This document shows, one piece after another, positions 51,622 to 59,439 of a DNA stretch of 64,000 bases. The position numbers and the translations under genes are program-made. Position 1 is the first letter of the stretch, and every line of letters starts with the position of its first letter. Source of the DNA: Phycisphaerae bacterium (GTDB lineage: Bacteria; Planctomycetota; Phycisphaerae; Sedimentisphaerales; UBA12454); NCBI GenBank assembly GCA_041652575.1, contig JBAZHC010000005.1:62001-126000 (forward strand). The letters are read 5' to 3'. The notes under the pieces are model-generated. The model ran no database searches. It had not been told where the DNA came from and was given only the letters and a program-made list of their open reading frames with translations.

Positions 51622-51653
51622 GTATGGCTGTTATAAAATATGGAATTAAAGTT

Positions 51654-51959
51654 TTACGCTGCCGCCGGAGGTGCGCGCAGGTAAGGAATGAGGAATTTGA
51701 AATTTGGCTTAGCCCTTTTGGTTTCACGAACATTCGCAATAACAACTTGCGGCAGTTCTAAAGAAACCGGAATAGATGTTATTACAGCCTTGTTTTTATT
51801 TATAGCGGCCTGCTGGCAGATAGGACAATGTTTGTGGTCGTGTCCGCCTTCGTCGTGCTGGTGCTCAGCAATATGCAGATACAGAAAAACATTTGCCGAG
51901 CTGAGCAGAAACGTTGCCGCGACAATAGTAAGAACAAATTTTCGCAATGATTTAATCAT
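51654..51959 (-). CDS. Small His/Cys-rich membrane-anchored protein
   Basis: A 101-residue protein. One N-terminal hydrophobic segment (FVLTIVAATFLLSSANVFLYL) acts as a signal or anchor. Directly after it comes HIAEHQHDEGGHDHKHCPIC, with seven His and two Cys, a strong candidate binding site for zinc or a similar metal. The C-terminal half is Pro/Lys-rich and ends LRAPPAAA. It starts 9 bp after the Fur-family gene, so they are probably cotranscribed. It may sense, carry or buffer metal at the membrane; no family was recognised. Confidence 0.78.
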   Translation of the reverse strand: MIKSLRKFVLTIVAATFLLSSANVFLYLHIAEHQHDEGGHDHKHCPICQQAAINKNKAVITSIPVSLELPQVVIANVRETKRAKPNFKFLIPYLRAPPAAA

Positions 51960-51968
51960 TATATTCTG

Positions 51969-52394
51969 CTATGAACACGCCGGACAAAGCCCTTCGATTT
52001 TAACCTGCTGTCTTTGGATTATGAACCCTTTTTTTAAGCCTTTTACAAGAGGTACCGTGGAACCGGTCAGACAAAAAGTATCGCCGCAGCTATTACAGGT
52101 GAAATGCGGATGGCACTGCTTTTCACCGCAATGATGCGCAAGCTCATAGTTCCACGCCCGTTTTTGAACATAAGCCCTGTGAACCAGGCCGATTTTGCAA
52201 AGCTTTTCGAGAATCCTGTAAATCGTTACCTTGTCAGGGTCATATTCAGACAGTTTTTCAAGCAAATCCTCCCTTGAAAGCGGCCTGTCAGCCTTAAGCA
52301 ATTCGCAAAGCACGAGAATCTGCGTCTTTGTTGAATTTAAGCCCGCCTCTTTTATTAATTCTTTCGCTTTTGTTTCTAACTTATTGTCAGGCAT
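51969..52394 (-). CDS. Fur-family metal-responsive repressor
   Basis: A 141-residue Fur/Zur/PerR-type regulator. The winged-helix domain (about 10-85) contains LNSTKTQILVLCELL and DPDKVTIYRILEKLCKIGLV. The dimer domain has the structural zinc cysteines in CNSCGDTFC near 100 and CPACS at the end, and HHCGEKQCHPHF as the His-rich regulatory site. Fur subtypes cannot be told for certain from this, but the His-rich neighbours favour zinc (Zur). The promoter upstream carries two dyads that overlap its -35 and -10, so it is likely autorepressed. Confidence 0.9.
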   Translation of the reverse strand: MPDNKLETKAKELIKEAGLNSTKTQILVLCELLKADRPLSREDLLEKLSEYDPDKVTIYRILEKLCKIGLVHRAYVQKRAWNYELAHHCGEKQCHPHFTCNSCGDTFCLTGSTVPLVKGLKKGFIIQRQQVKIEGLCPACS

Positions 52395-52425
52395 ACAATT
52401 ACAACTTTCTCAAATCTCACTAAAC

Positions 52426-52467
52426 TGCAACATAGTTGCATTTTATCAGATTGTAATTATATTGCAA
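52426..52467 (-). promoter_or_regulatory. Promoter with two Fur-type operator dyads
   Basis: On the minus strand TTGCAA (52467-52462), a 16-bp spacer and TAAAAT (52445-52440) make the promoter. Dyad 1, TGCAAC-ATA-GTTGCA (52426-52440), is perfect and abuts the -10. Dyad 2, TTGTAAT-TAT-ATTGCAA (52451-52467), has one mismatch and covers the -35. The two have the same 3-bp centre spacing and similar half-sites and their centres are 26 bp apart. Confidence 0.65.
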
Positions 52468-52489
52468 GAAATTTTTGGGCTGAAGTTTT

Positions 52490-53872
52490 TTATTTCCCTA
52501 TGCAGAAACGGGAAAAAATAGTGTCGAGAATTGCCTCGTCGATATGTTCTGTCTCAAAGCCTGACAGATTCTGTAGAGCCGAACGTAAAACAAAAGCCGC
52601 GATTTCTTCGCTGCCTTTTTTCAGTTCGGCAGATGCGTTTTCAATGTTTTTAATCGCTTCAATTACAGTTTGCCTGTGTCTTGCGGTAAGGGCGGTCTTG
52701 GGGGCAGATTCCGATGTATTCGATGTTTGAGTAATTATATTCTGCCGGATAAATTCTTTGAGTTTTTCAAGACCGAAAATATTTTTAGCACTGGTAGTTA
52801 AAAAATCCGTGGCAAATAGTTTTTTAAGAAGTTTTAATTTTGCGGTTACTTCGCCCTCCGGTAGGGCGTCACATTTCGCTGCGGCGTAAATGGCCGGTTT
52901 CTTCGAGAGACGTTTTAGGACTTCCAAATCGTTCGAATAATCTGGCTTTGTTATATCTGCGCAAAAGATTATTACCACGGCATCGTTAATTGCCTTTAAT
53001 GCCGCAGCATTGGCAAGAGTTTGAATAATATCGGCCGGGTCAACAACAAGACCGGCACAATCGAACAGGACGCAATCGCAATTGTCTAATTTCAGCCAGT
53101 GCTCGAGCACGTCCCGCGTTGTTCCGCTCTGGCCTGATACAATGCTTCTGTTCGCTGCGATAAGTGCGTTAACAAGACTGCTTTTTCCCGCATTGGCAGA
53201 ACCTGCGATTATTACCGAAGGCGCCTGGGCAATCTGCTCAAATGTTATTGAGCCTGAAAGAAGCTCATCGAGGCCGCTGCGGATTTTGCCCGCTGTTTCG
53301 ACAGCCTTTTCCGGAGTGATTAGTTCTATATCTTCGGCGCCGAAGTCAAGGTCCGCTTCGATTAAACTCAACAAGCCAAGTATTTCCTGCCGGATTTGAC
53401 CGACCTTTTGTTCGATGGAACCGCTGAAAAGTTTTTGCGCGGCACAAAGCTGATACTGATTCGAACTTTGTATTAATTGCGCAACAGCTTCAGCTCTCGA
53501 TAAATCCATTTTACCGTTAATGAAAGCCCTGTATGTAAATTCGCCGGCCAGTGCGCTTCTGCAGCCGAGGGAAAGCAGTTTTGAAAAAAGCAGCTCGACA
53601 GCTTCGCCGCAGGCGAAAAGATGAATTTCAGCGAGGTTCTCGCCCGTGTAAGAATTCGGGGAATGGAAAAGATAAAGCCCGGCAGCAGCGGTAAAATCTT
53701 CCGTAATTTTCACCTGCATCTGAATAACTTTTCTTTGTTCAGCGATATGGCCGTCTTCGGCAATATTTTTCAGGATATCGAAAGTTTTATCGCCGCTTAT
53801 GCGTATGATTTTTTTTATGGAAGGAGTCGTTCCGCTCGATACCGCGACAATCGTATCATTCACATTATACAT
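52490..53872 (-). CDS. mnmE: tRNA modification GTPase MnmE
   Basis: MnmE, with MnmG, makes the 5-carboxymethylaminomethyl group on U34 of certain tRNAs. The protein has 460 residues. The tetrahydrofolate-binding N-domain has NDTIVAVSSGTTPSIKKIIR-like start and PNSYTGENLAEIHLFACGE near 74. The G domain has the P-loop IIAGSANAGKSSLVNALI near 220, SGQSGTTRDVLEHWL, DCAGL and CD-type base motif. The C-terminal FCIGK carries the catalytic Cys of the CxGK motif. It is 26 bp downstream of yidC and upstream of the Fur-family cluster. Confidence 0.96.
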   Translation of the reverse strand: MYNVNDTIVAVSSGTTPSIKKIIRISGDKTFDILKNIAEDGHIAEQRKVIQMQVKITEDFTAAAGLYLFHSPNSYTGENLAEIHLFACGEAVELLFSKLLSLGCRSALAGEFTYRAFINGKMDLSRAEAVAQLIQSSNQYQLCAAQKLFSGSIEQKVGQIRQEILGLLSLIEADLDFGAEDIELITPEKAVETAGKIRSGLDELLSGSITFEQIAQAPSVIIAGSANAGKSSLVNALIAANRSIVSGQSGTTRDVLEHWLKLDNCDCVLFDCAGLVVDPADIIQTLANAAALKAINDAVVIIFCADITKPDYSNDLEVLKRLSKKPAIYAAAKCDALPEGEVTAKLKLLKKLFATDFLTTSAKNIFGLEKLKEFIRQNIITQTSNTSESAPKTALTARHRQTVIEAIKNIENASAELKKGSEEIAAFVLRSALQNLSGFETEHIDEAILDTIFSRFCIGK

Positions 53873-53898
53873 TGTGTTTTATATATCAAACATTAGGT

Positions 53899-55854
53899 TT
53901 ATGAAAACTTAATAGGCGGTTTCGGTTTTTTCTTTTTTAATTTTCCGCCGAGTTTGCTTGTTGTCGGCACAAGATAGGCTTCTTCGGCGGCCTCTTTTTC
54001 CTGAATGTGTTTTTTTATGATATATTGTTCGACAACACCGGCCGTAGTGCTGGCCATAATGTAAAGGTTCAAACCAGATGGTGCCTTGTAAAGGAACAGG
54101 AGCATCATTATGGGCATCATCCAAAGCATCATTTTCTGCTGTTGAGCTGCCTGTGGATTAGCCGAAGGAGCCGATGAAGGCATAAGTCTTTGCTGCGCGA
54201 ACATCGCGGCACCGAGCAGCAGCGGCAGCAGATTGAAACTTGTGCCGATAAATGTGCCGATAATCGGAATTTTCTCGACAGCGGCAGGGAAATAAAACAG
54301 CGCGTCAACGTTCGACAGGTCGGTTATCCAGAACGGCAGGAATGCCGCTCCTCTGAATTCTATACCGGCGTAAATAGCGCTGTAAAGAGCAATCCAGATT
54401 GGCATCTGCAGCAGCATAGGCAGACAGCCCAGCACTGGCGATGCTCCGTGCTCTTTGTAGAGCGTCATCATCTGTTTGTTCATTTCAGCTTTATTATCAG
54501 CATATTTTTTCTTTATCTCCTCTGACTTTGGCGCCAGTTTCGACATCTTCATCATCGAGACCTGGCTTTTCTTCGTAATCGGATGCAGCAGTACCCGAAC
54601 CACGAAAACAAATATGATAATCACAACTCCGTAGTTGGGAATAAATCCATAAAGCCAGTCCATTGAATTAAGGATGAAGAAACTCAGCGGGCTGAAGGTA
54701 TCTCCGAAGCAGGCCTGAAAATCTATTGCTTTTCTAAAACCCAGTTTGGTATAAAGTGGGGTCGAATCAAAAAGATGCCTGTCTTTTGGGCCGATATAGA
54801 CCTGAAAATTGTATGCAAGTTTCTGCTGCGACGCAATTGATGCCGTCTGGGTTTGGAGCCGAACGCCGATATTCTCATCGTCTTTTACGTCAGCGTCAGG
54901 GTCAAAACTTATTGCGTATTTTGCATCTGTCCAGTCGCTGTATAAATCTTTTGCCTCTGTCGGCACAGGCCGAATGATAGAGGTGAAATACTTATCCGAT
55001 ATGGCAGTCCAGAGGAATTTATATTCAGCGTTTTTGTGGAACAGTTTCGCTTTGCCGTTAAAATCCTTGGTAATTTTTTTAATGTTTATCTTTGTAACTT
55101 CCACAAGTCCCTGAGGATTCAAAAAACCTGTAGTTACTGTTCTCGTATCGGTTCTTTGGTCCTCTCTTGTTATACCGACAGGGCCGAGCATATCAAGCGA
55201 GGCTTTAATTTCGGCATCGCTCAAATTAGCGATAGCAACATTGCAATCCAGCAGATACTTTTCAGGTCTGAGTGTATAGGTTTTTGTCAGTTTTATAAGT
55301 TCGCTGCTATTCTTCAAAATGACCGCATAAAAACTTACCGTTTCGGAGCCATCGCTATTTTTATTTATGCCGGTACTTTGCCAGTTAAGCCGGTCAAGCG
55401 GAAATGCTTTGCCTGTCTCCGGCAGCAGCAGCCTGGCACTTGCCAGGGTATTTGCATTACCAACAGAGGATAACAGCTTAAGCGGCTGCAGATTTTTAGG
55501 GTCCCGATTATCATAGTCGCGAAGTTTTACAGAAATAACCGCGGCACCTTTTGTGGTAAGTGCAAGTTCGAGTTTATAAATGTTATTGCTTTCCGCCGGC
55601 AGAACAGAGCCGAGCGTGAATGTTTTTTCTTCGGCGCTTACCGCGGTAATTTGAGAACTATCAACCGGTTCATCAGGCAGGGACGCCATTTGAGGCTGTG
55701 TTTTTTCAGCGGGCTGATTAGCTTCAGCGGCAAGAGTTAAGATTTTTCCGCCAGTATTTTGCGATGCTGAAAATATACCTGATTCCGATATCAAAACAGC
55801 ACATATAACCAGATACGCGGAAATGAACAAAATAGTCAGTTTTTTTACGCTCAT
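53899..55854 (-). CDS. yidC: Membrane protein insertase YidC
   Basis: YidC inserts proteins into the inner membrane alone or with SecYEG. The 651 residues are the long Gram-negative form: an N-terminal signal-anchor (LTILFISAYLVICAVLI), a large periplasmic beta domain (about 90-370), then the 60-kDa insertase core from about 380 to 610 with PNYGVVIIIFVFVVRVLLHP, KSQVSMMKMSKLAPK and GCLPMLLQMPIWIALY. The C-terminal tail is Lys-rich. The gene is 6 bp downstream of the phosphoesterase and 26 bp before mnmE. Confidence 0.96.
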   Translation of the reverse strand: MSVKKLTILFISAYLVICAVLISESGIFSASQNTGGKILTLAAEANQPAEKTQPQMASLPDEPVDSSQITAVSAEEKTFTLGSVLPAESNNIYKLELALTTKGAAVISVKLRDYDNRDPKNLQPLKLLSSVGNANTLASARLLLPETGKAFPLDRLNWQSTGINKNSDGSETVSFYAVILKNSSELIKLTKTYTLRPEKYLLDCNVAIANLSDAEIKASLDMLGPVGITREDQRTDTRTVTTGFLNPQGLVEVTKINIKKITKDFNGKAKLFHKNAEYKFLWTAISDKYFTSIIRPVPTEAKDLYSDWTDAKYAISFDPDADVKDDENIGVRLQTQTASIASQQKLAYNFQVYIGPKDRHLFDSTPLYTKLGFRKAIDFQACFGDTFSPLSFFILNSMDWLYGFIPNYGVVIIIFVFVVRVLLHPITKKSQVSMMKMSKLAPKSEEIKKKYADNKAEMNKQMMTLYKEHGASPVLGCLPMLLQMPIWIALYSAIYAGIEFRGAAFLPFWITDLSNVDALFYFPAAVEKIPIIGTFIGTSFNLLPLLLGAAMFAQQRLMPSSAPSANPQAAQQQKMMLWMMPIMMLLFLYKAPSGLNLYIMASTTAGVVEQYIIKKHIQEKEAAEEAYLVPTTSKLGGKLKKKKPKPPIKFS

Positions 55855-55860
55855 AATTTT

Positions 55861-56637
55861 TTATCGTCCTTCGCTTAATCTGTCGGCCTCGAAATTGTCG
55901 AGTTCCGGAATATCATATATTTTTTTCGCTGTGGTTTTGTAGTCGTATTCAAGGCGGACGAAATGAACGCTGTTCTGCTCGACACAAACATAGCTTGCCC
56001 TGTTGTCCTTGTCTCGCGGCTGACCTACGGAACCGACGTTTATAATTGCTCTTTCTTCCGGCACTATGGGATAAACATAATCGAGTTCGTCAGGAGTATA
56101 GAAGTCCGGGTCATCGAGAAAAACGCCCGGAAGATGGGTGTGCCCGATAAAGCAGATATGCTTAACACGGTCAAACTGTGCCGTTATTTTCGCCGGCGTA
56201 GTATAAACATCGTCCGGGAAAAGATATTCGTTTATTGGTCTTCTCGGCGAGGCGTGAACAAAGTCGAACGTTGCCGTTGCGCCGTCGAGTTCCGCGGAAA
56301 GGGTCCATCTCATCTGCTGTGTGCCAAGATAGTTCCAGCGTTTATGTCTTTTTTCGCTGCCTTGTTCGGTTTCAAGCTGGCTTCTTGTCCAGAAGCTTGC
56401 CCGTTCGGCGCCGAGGTTAAAATTTGTCGGCTCATACAAAATAGCATAATCGTGATTGCCGATAACACAGGCCTGGGTTTTTTCGATTACCAGGTCCAGA
56501 CAATCCTTCGGGTCGGGTCCGTAACCGATTATATCTCCAAGGCAATAAATAGTCTTAATGCCCCTTTTTTCAATATCCGCAAGCACTGTTGTCAGTGCTT
56601 CAAGATTCGAATGTATGTCGCTGATTATCGCAAACAT
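55861..56637 (-). CDS. Metallophosphoesterase
   Basis: A 258-residue calcineurin-like phosphoesterase. The metal-binding motifs are in order: AIISDIHSNLEAL (residues 3-15), YCLGDIIGYGPDPKDC near 31, VIGNHDYAI near 58, FVHASPRRP near 125 and GHTHLPGVF near 165. It resembles the YfcE/ApaH-like group of small phosphodiesterases; the substrate is unknown. It opens the operon with yidC and mnmE. Confidence 0.88.
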   Translation of the reverse strand: MFAIISDIHSNLEALTTVLADIEKRGIKTIYCLGDIIGYGPDPKDCLDLVIEKTQACVIGNHDYAILYEPTNFNLGAERASFWTRSQLETEQGSEKRHKRWNYLGTQQMRWTLSAELDGATATFDFVHASPRRPINEYLFPDDVYTTPAKITAQFDRVKHICFIGHTHLPGVFLDDPDFYTPDELDYVYPIVPEERAIINVGSVGQPRDKDNRASYVCVEQNSVHFVRLEYDYKTTAKKIYDIPELDNFEADRLSEGR

Positions 56638-56777
56638 GCGGTATTCCTGACTTAATGAACAAAATTATCACAAACAGAGGTGGTATTTATACCAGAAAAA
56701 TGGTGGCTGTTCCAGTTGTTTTATTGTCCAATTAGAGCAGGATAATCGGGGCATTATGTGGAGACTTTTGCGGAATT

Positions 56778-56984
56778 TTATTCTTTTACACCTTCCGTCC
56801 AGTTTCCAGGCATAATTTGCATATCATTCATATCAACCGGCCCATCGTTTTTTAAATCTATACCGAAACGACAACTATTGTTGGGGTCATTGTAAATTAA
56901 AGGGTCGTTACAGTTACGCATCCAATCGGTTGCGAGAATTGCAAAATCTTCGAAATCTACAGTATTATCACGGCTTAATGCCGT
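56778..56984 (-). pseudogene. Out-of-frame second dockerin-like module
   Basis: On the minus strand this stretch encodes TALSRDNTVDFEDFAILATD, WMRNCNDPLIYNDPNNSCRF and GIDLKNDGPVDMNDMQIMPG followed by NWTEGVKE and TAA. It closely repeats the dockerin of the upstream protein. It has no start codon and begins right after an in-frame TGA. It overlaps the 3-prime end of that gene (56968) in another frame, so a one- or two-base frameshift probably cut a protein that once had two tandem dockerin modules. Confidence 0.75.
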
Positions 56985-57849
56985 TCACAGATGGATTATG
57001 GTGGAAAATAAGGGATCCGGTGAGCCAGTTTTCAGACATAATTTGCAGATCATTCATATCGACCGGCCCATCACCTGTTATGTCAGTGCCAAGCAGGCAA
57101 CTGCCATTGGGGTCATTATAAATCGCGGTGTCGTTACAGTCGCATTGCCAATCGCGGGCCAAAATCGTGAAATCCTCGAAATTAACCGTACAATCACAAT
57201 TAAGATCGCCGGGCCCCGACGGATTTTGACATAAAACGAGTCCGTCAACCGCAAAATATGTATTGTATCGATAATCGCCGACATCGTTTACTGTTATAAC
57301 TAAATTGTAATTGCCCGCCTGATTTGGCTCAAAAGTATATTCGAATCTCCTCCAGCCGGCCATTGAACGATAGGAGCCGGTGTAGGATATCTCCATATGA
57401 GCAACTGTCAATTCCTGGAGGTTGGCATCTATTACAGGTATAAGTTTTATATCCGCAAAATCGTTCCACTCAGGCAGCCAGTCGTATGTCCCAAAGAAAT
57501 AGACGCCGGTAAGTTTATTGCCGGCTTCAATATTAATATTCTGCCATACCTTGGCGTAGATCGGCTCAGGATTAAAATCACCCGTGCTGAGCATCAGGAA
57601 GTTATTTCCATCAAATGGAAGAAGGCTGTTGATATGCCATTCAGACAAATTTTCATCCGGCGTGAATTGTCCTATTACCGCGGCATAGTTCTCATGGTAC
57701 CAGCCTGTCGGGGTGTTGAAATCAAATACTTCATTATAGTCAAAAAGCTCAAAGCTGCCGTTATTGGGATCTGCGATTGCACAAGATATGCATAGAGCAC
57801 AACAAATACAGGCTAATACTCCCCAAAACTGTACACACCTAAACCTCAT
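56968..57849 (-). CDS. Secreted protein with dockerin-like C-terminus
   Basis: A 293-residue exported protein of the planctomycete type; the ATG at 57849 is chosen because the signal peptide (WGVLACICCALCISCAIA) follows it, while an ATG at 57906 lacks a ribosome site. The body (about 25-210) is a beta-rich, carbohydrate-binding-like fold with GSFELFDYNEVFDFNTPTGW at the start and TWYHEN-type aromatic residues. The dockerin-like end has two calcium loops, DLNCDCTVNFEDFTILARDW and DITGDGPVDMNDLQIMSENW. It ends in an odd 16-residue tail caused by a frameshift into the next dockerin copy. Function unknown. Confidence 0.75.
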   Translation of the reverse strand: MRFRCVQFWGVLACICCALCISCAIADPNNGSFELFDYNEVFDFNTPTGWYHENYAAVIGQFTPDENLSEWHINSLLPFDGNNFLMLSTGDFNPEPIYAKVWQNINIEAGNKLTGVYFFGTYDWLPEWNDFADIKLIPVIDANLQELTVAHMEISYTGSYRSMAGWRRFEYTFEPNQAGNYNLVITVNDVGDYRYNTYFAVDGLVLCQNPSGPGDLNCDCTVNFEDFTILARDWQCDCNDTAIYNDPNGSCLLGTDITGDGPVDMNDLQIMSENWLTGSLIFHHNPSVNGIKP

Positions 57850-58223
57850 TAATATCCGATAGTTAAAGTATTCAGGCTGATTCACATATATTATAACCTT
57901 CGGCATGCTAAAATCAAGAAAAATTAACCGCTAAAACAAACATACCGACCTTTTTTGTCCTTAAAATAACAGTGTTTGTAAAGCCTATTTTGTGTCATTT
58001 ACTGCCGAAACTCTCAAAATACGGCATAACATACAACTGACGATACATATATAGATACGTTTAAATGGGCCAAAATATTGCTGAAAAATACAAATTAAAA
58101 ATATAAACACCTTAAATACGATAAATAATCGGCATTTTCGTTAAAATTTTAACGACAAAACTCGTAAGTTGCAATATACGGCAAATAATCTATGATGAGG
58201 ATGATATGAAGAAAGGAAGATAA
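57850..58223. other. AT-rich divergent intergenic region
   Basis: About 370 bp between the dockerin gene and the oxidoreductase gene, with no credible ORF. It contains a perfect 18-bp palindrome (58138-58155) and several short runs of TACGGCA. A GAAAGGAAGATAA ribosome site precedes the rightward gene. Promoter hexamers were not clear. Confidence 0.5.
58138..58155. promoter_or_regulatory. 18-bp perfect palindrome
   Basis: TCGTTAAAATTTTAACGA is its own reverse complement. It lies about 70 bp upstream of the oxidoreductase start, a good place for a dimeric repressor to bind. Confidence 0.5.
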
Positions 58224-59216
58224 ATGGCAAAAAAAATACGGTGGGGTATTGTTGGTACCGGCGGAATTGCACATCAGTTCGCTAAAGCACTGGCGATACT
58301 TCCTGATACAGAACTGACGGCTGTATCGTCACGCACAAAAGAAGCCGCTGAAAAATTCGCCGCGGAATTCAATGTGCCGAACTGCCATATCGGAGCGGAA
58401 TCTCTGGCAAACGATAAAAACGTCGATGCCGTTTATATAGCGACGCCTCATCCGATGCATAAAGGCGAAACAATTTTTTGTCTTGAGGGTGGAAAAGCGG
58501 TGTTGTGCGAAAAACCTTTCGCGATGAACGGCTTAGAAGTCGGGCAGATGATTAAATGCGCAAAGAAAAATAAATTGTTCCTGATGGAAGCAATGTGGAT
58601 GTATTTTTTCCCGGCAATGAAAAAGGTTCGCCAACTCGTCGATGACGGGGATGTCGGAGAAATACGGCATGTGCAGGTCAACTTCTGTTTCCTTAAAGAC
58701 TTTCAGCCGCAAAGCAGATTGTTCAATCCGAACCTTGGCGGCGGAACCTTGCTGGATATTGGCGTTTATGTCATCGCCTTTGCCCACAAAATATTAGACA
58801 AGGAGCCGGTCCAAATTGCCAGCATGGCGGACATCGGGAAAACAGGCGTTGACGACCAGTCATCGATGATTTTGGGGTATGACGGCGGCGTGATGGCCTC
58901 ACTGAACTGTTCATTTCGCGTCAATATGCCATGCGAAGCTGTGATTTTCGGAACAGATGGATATATTAAAATCCCGCACATGTTTTTCCAGCCCGACAAA
59001 ATCATTGTAAAAGCCGGACAGGAACAGGAAAAAGAAATAAAATTCGACCGGCTCGGAAACGGATACACTTATGAAGCCATGGAAGTTATGCGGTGCCTGC
59101 GCGAGGGAGAAACTGAAAGCCCGATTATGCCGCTGGATACGAGCATGGCTATTATGAGGACGATGGACCGGATTCGGCAGCAGTGGAATCTTGTCTATCC
59201 TATGGAAAAGAAATAA
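58224..59216 (+). CDS. Gfo/Idh/MocA-family oxidoreductase
   Basis: A 330-residue NAD(P)-dependent dehydrogenase of the trans-1,2-dihydrobenzene-1,2-diol/glucose-fructose oxidoreductase type. The Rossmann motif is WGIVGTGGIAHQFAKAL at residues 6-22 and the catalytic EKP is in VLCEKPFAMNG near 95. The C-terminal domain has GGGTLLDIGVYVIAFAHKIL near 171 (Asp/Gly-rich substrate region) and the conserved MDRIRQQW end. It lies alone between two minus-strand genes. The sugar or diol substrate is unknown. Confidence 0.9.
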   Translation: MAKKIRWGIVGTGGIAHQFAKALAILPDTELTAVSSRTKEAAEKFAAEFNVPNCHIGAESLANDKNVDAVYIATPHPMHKGETIFCLEGGKAVLCEKPFAMNGLEVGQMIKCAKKNKLFLMEAMWMYFFPAMKKVRQLVDDGDVGEIRHVQVNFCFLKDFQPQSRLFNPNLGGGTLLDIGVYVIAFAHKILDKEPVQIASMADIGKTGVDDQSSMILGYDGGVMASLNCSFRVNMPCEAVIFGTDGYIKIPHMFFQPDKIIVKAGQEQEKEIKFDRLGNGYTYEAMEVMRCLREGETESPIMPLDTSMAIMRTMDRIRQQWNLVYPMEKK

Positions 59217-59426
59217 CTATTTCGGGAAATAATTCGCCTTTACCCAGTTAAAATTAAAAATTATATGCAGACCGATAAGGCAGATAAAAATCATTCCTGC
59301 GGCTTTGTGAAAAATTCCGAAAGCGGCGTGCGAATAATAATCGCGAAAGATTACTGATATCGTCTGGTTGATGAAAAACACCGCCAAAATTGGATTTAAA
59401 ATTTTAAGCATCGTATTTTTTGTCAT
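59217..59426 (-). CDS. Small DUF4405-like membrane protein
   Basis: A 69-residue two-helix membrane protein of the DUF4405 type. The start at 59426 has an AAAGGAG site; a longer frame upstream has no such site. Helix 1 is ILNPILAVFFINQTISVIF, helix 2 is GMIFICLIGLHIIFNFNW, and HKAAG plus the Leu-His pair could bind haem. It ends VKANYFPK, typical of this family. It abuts the convergent oxidoreductase gene and lies 13 bp after the DUF4139 gene. A redox role is inferred. Confidence 0.78.
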   Translation of the reverse strand: MTKNTMLKILNPILAVFFINQTISVIFRDYYSHAAFGIFHKAAGMIFICLIGLHIIFNFNWVKANYFPK

Positions 59427-59439
59427 AATAATCTCCTTT

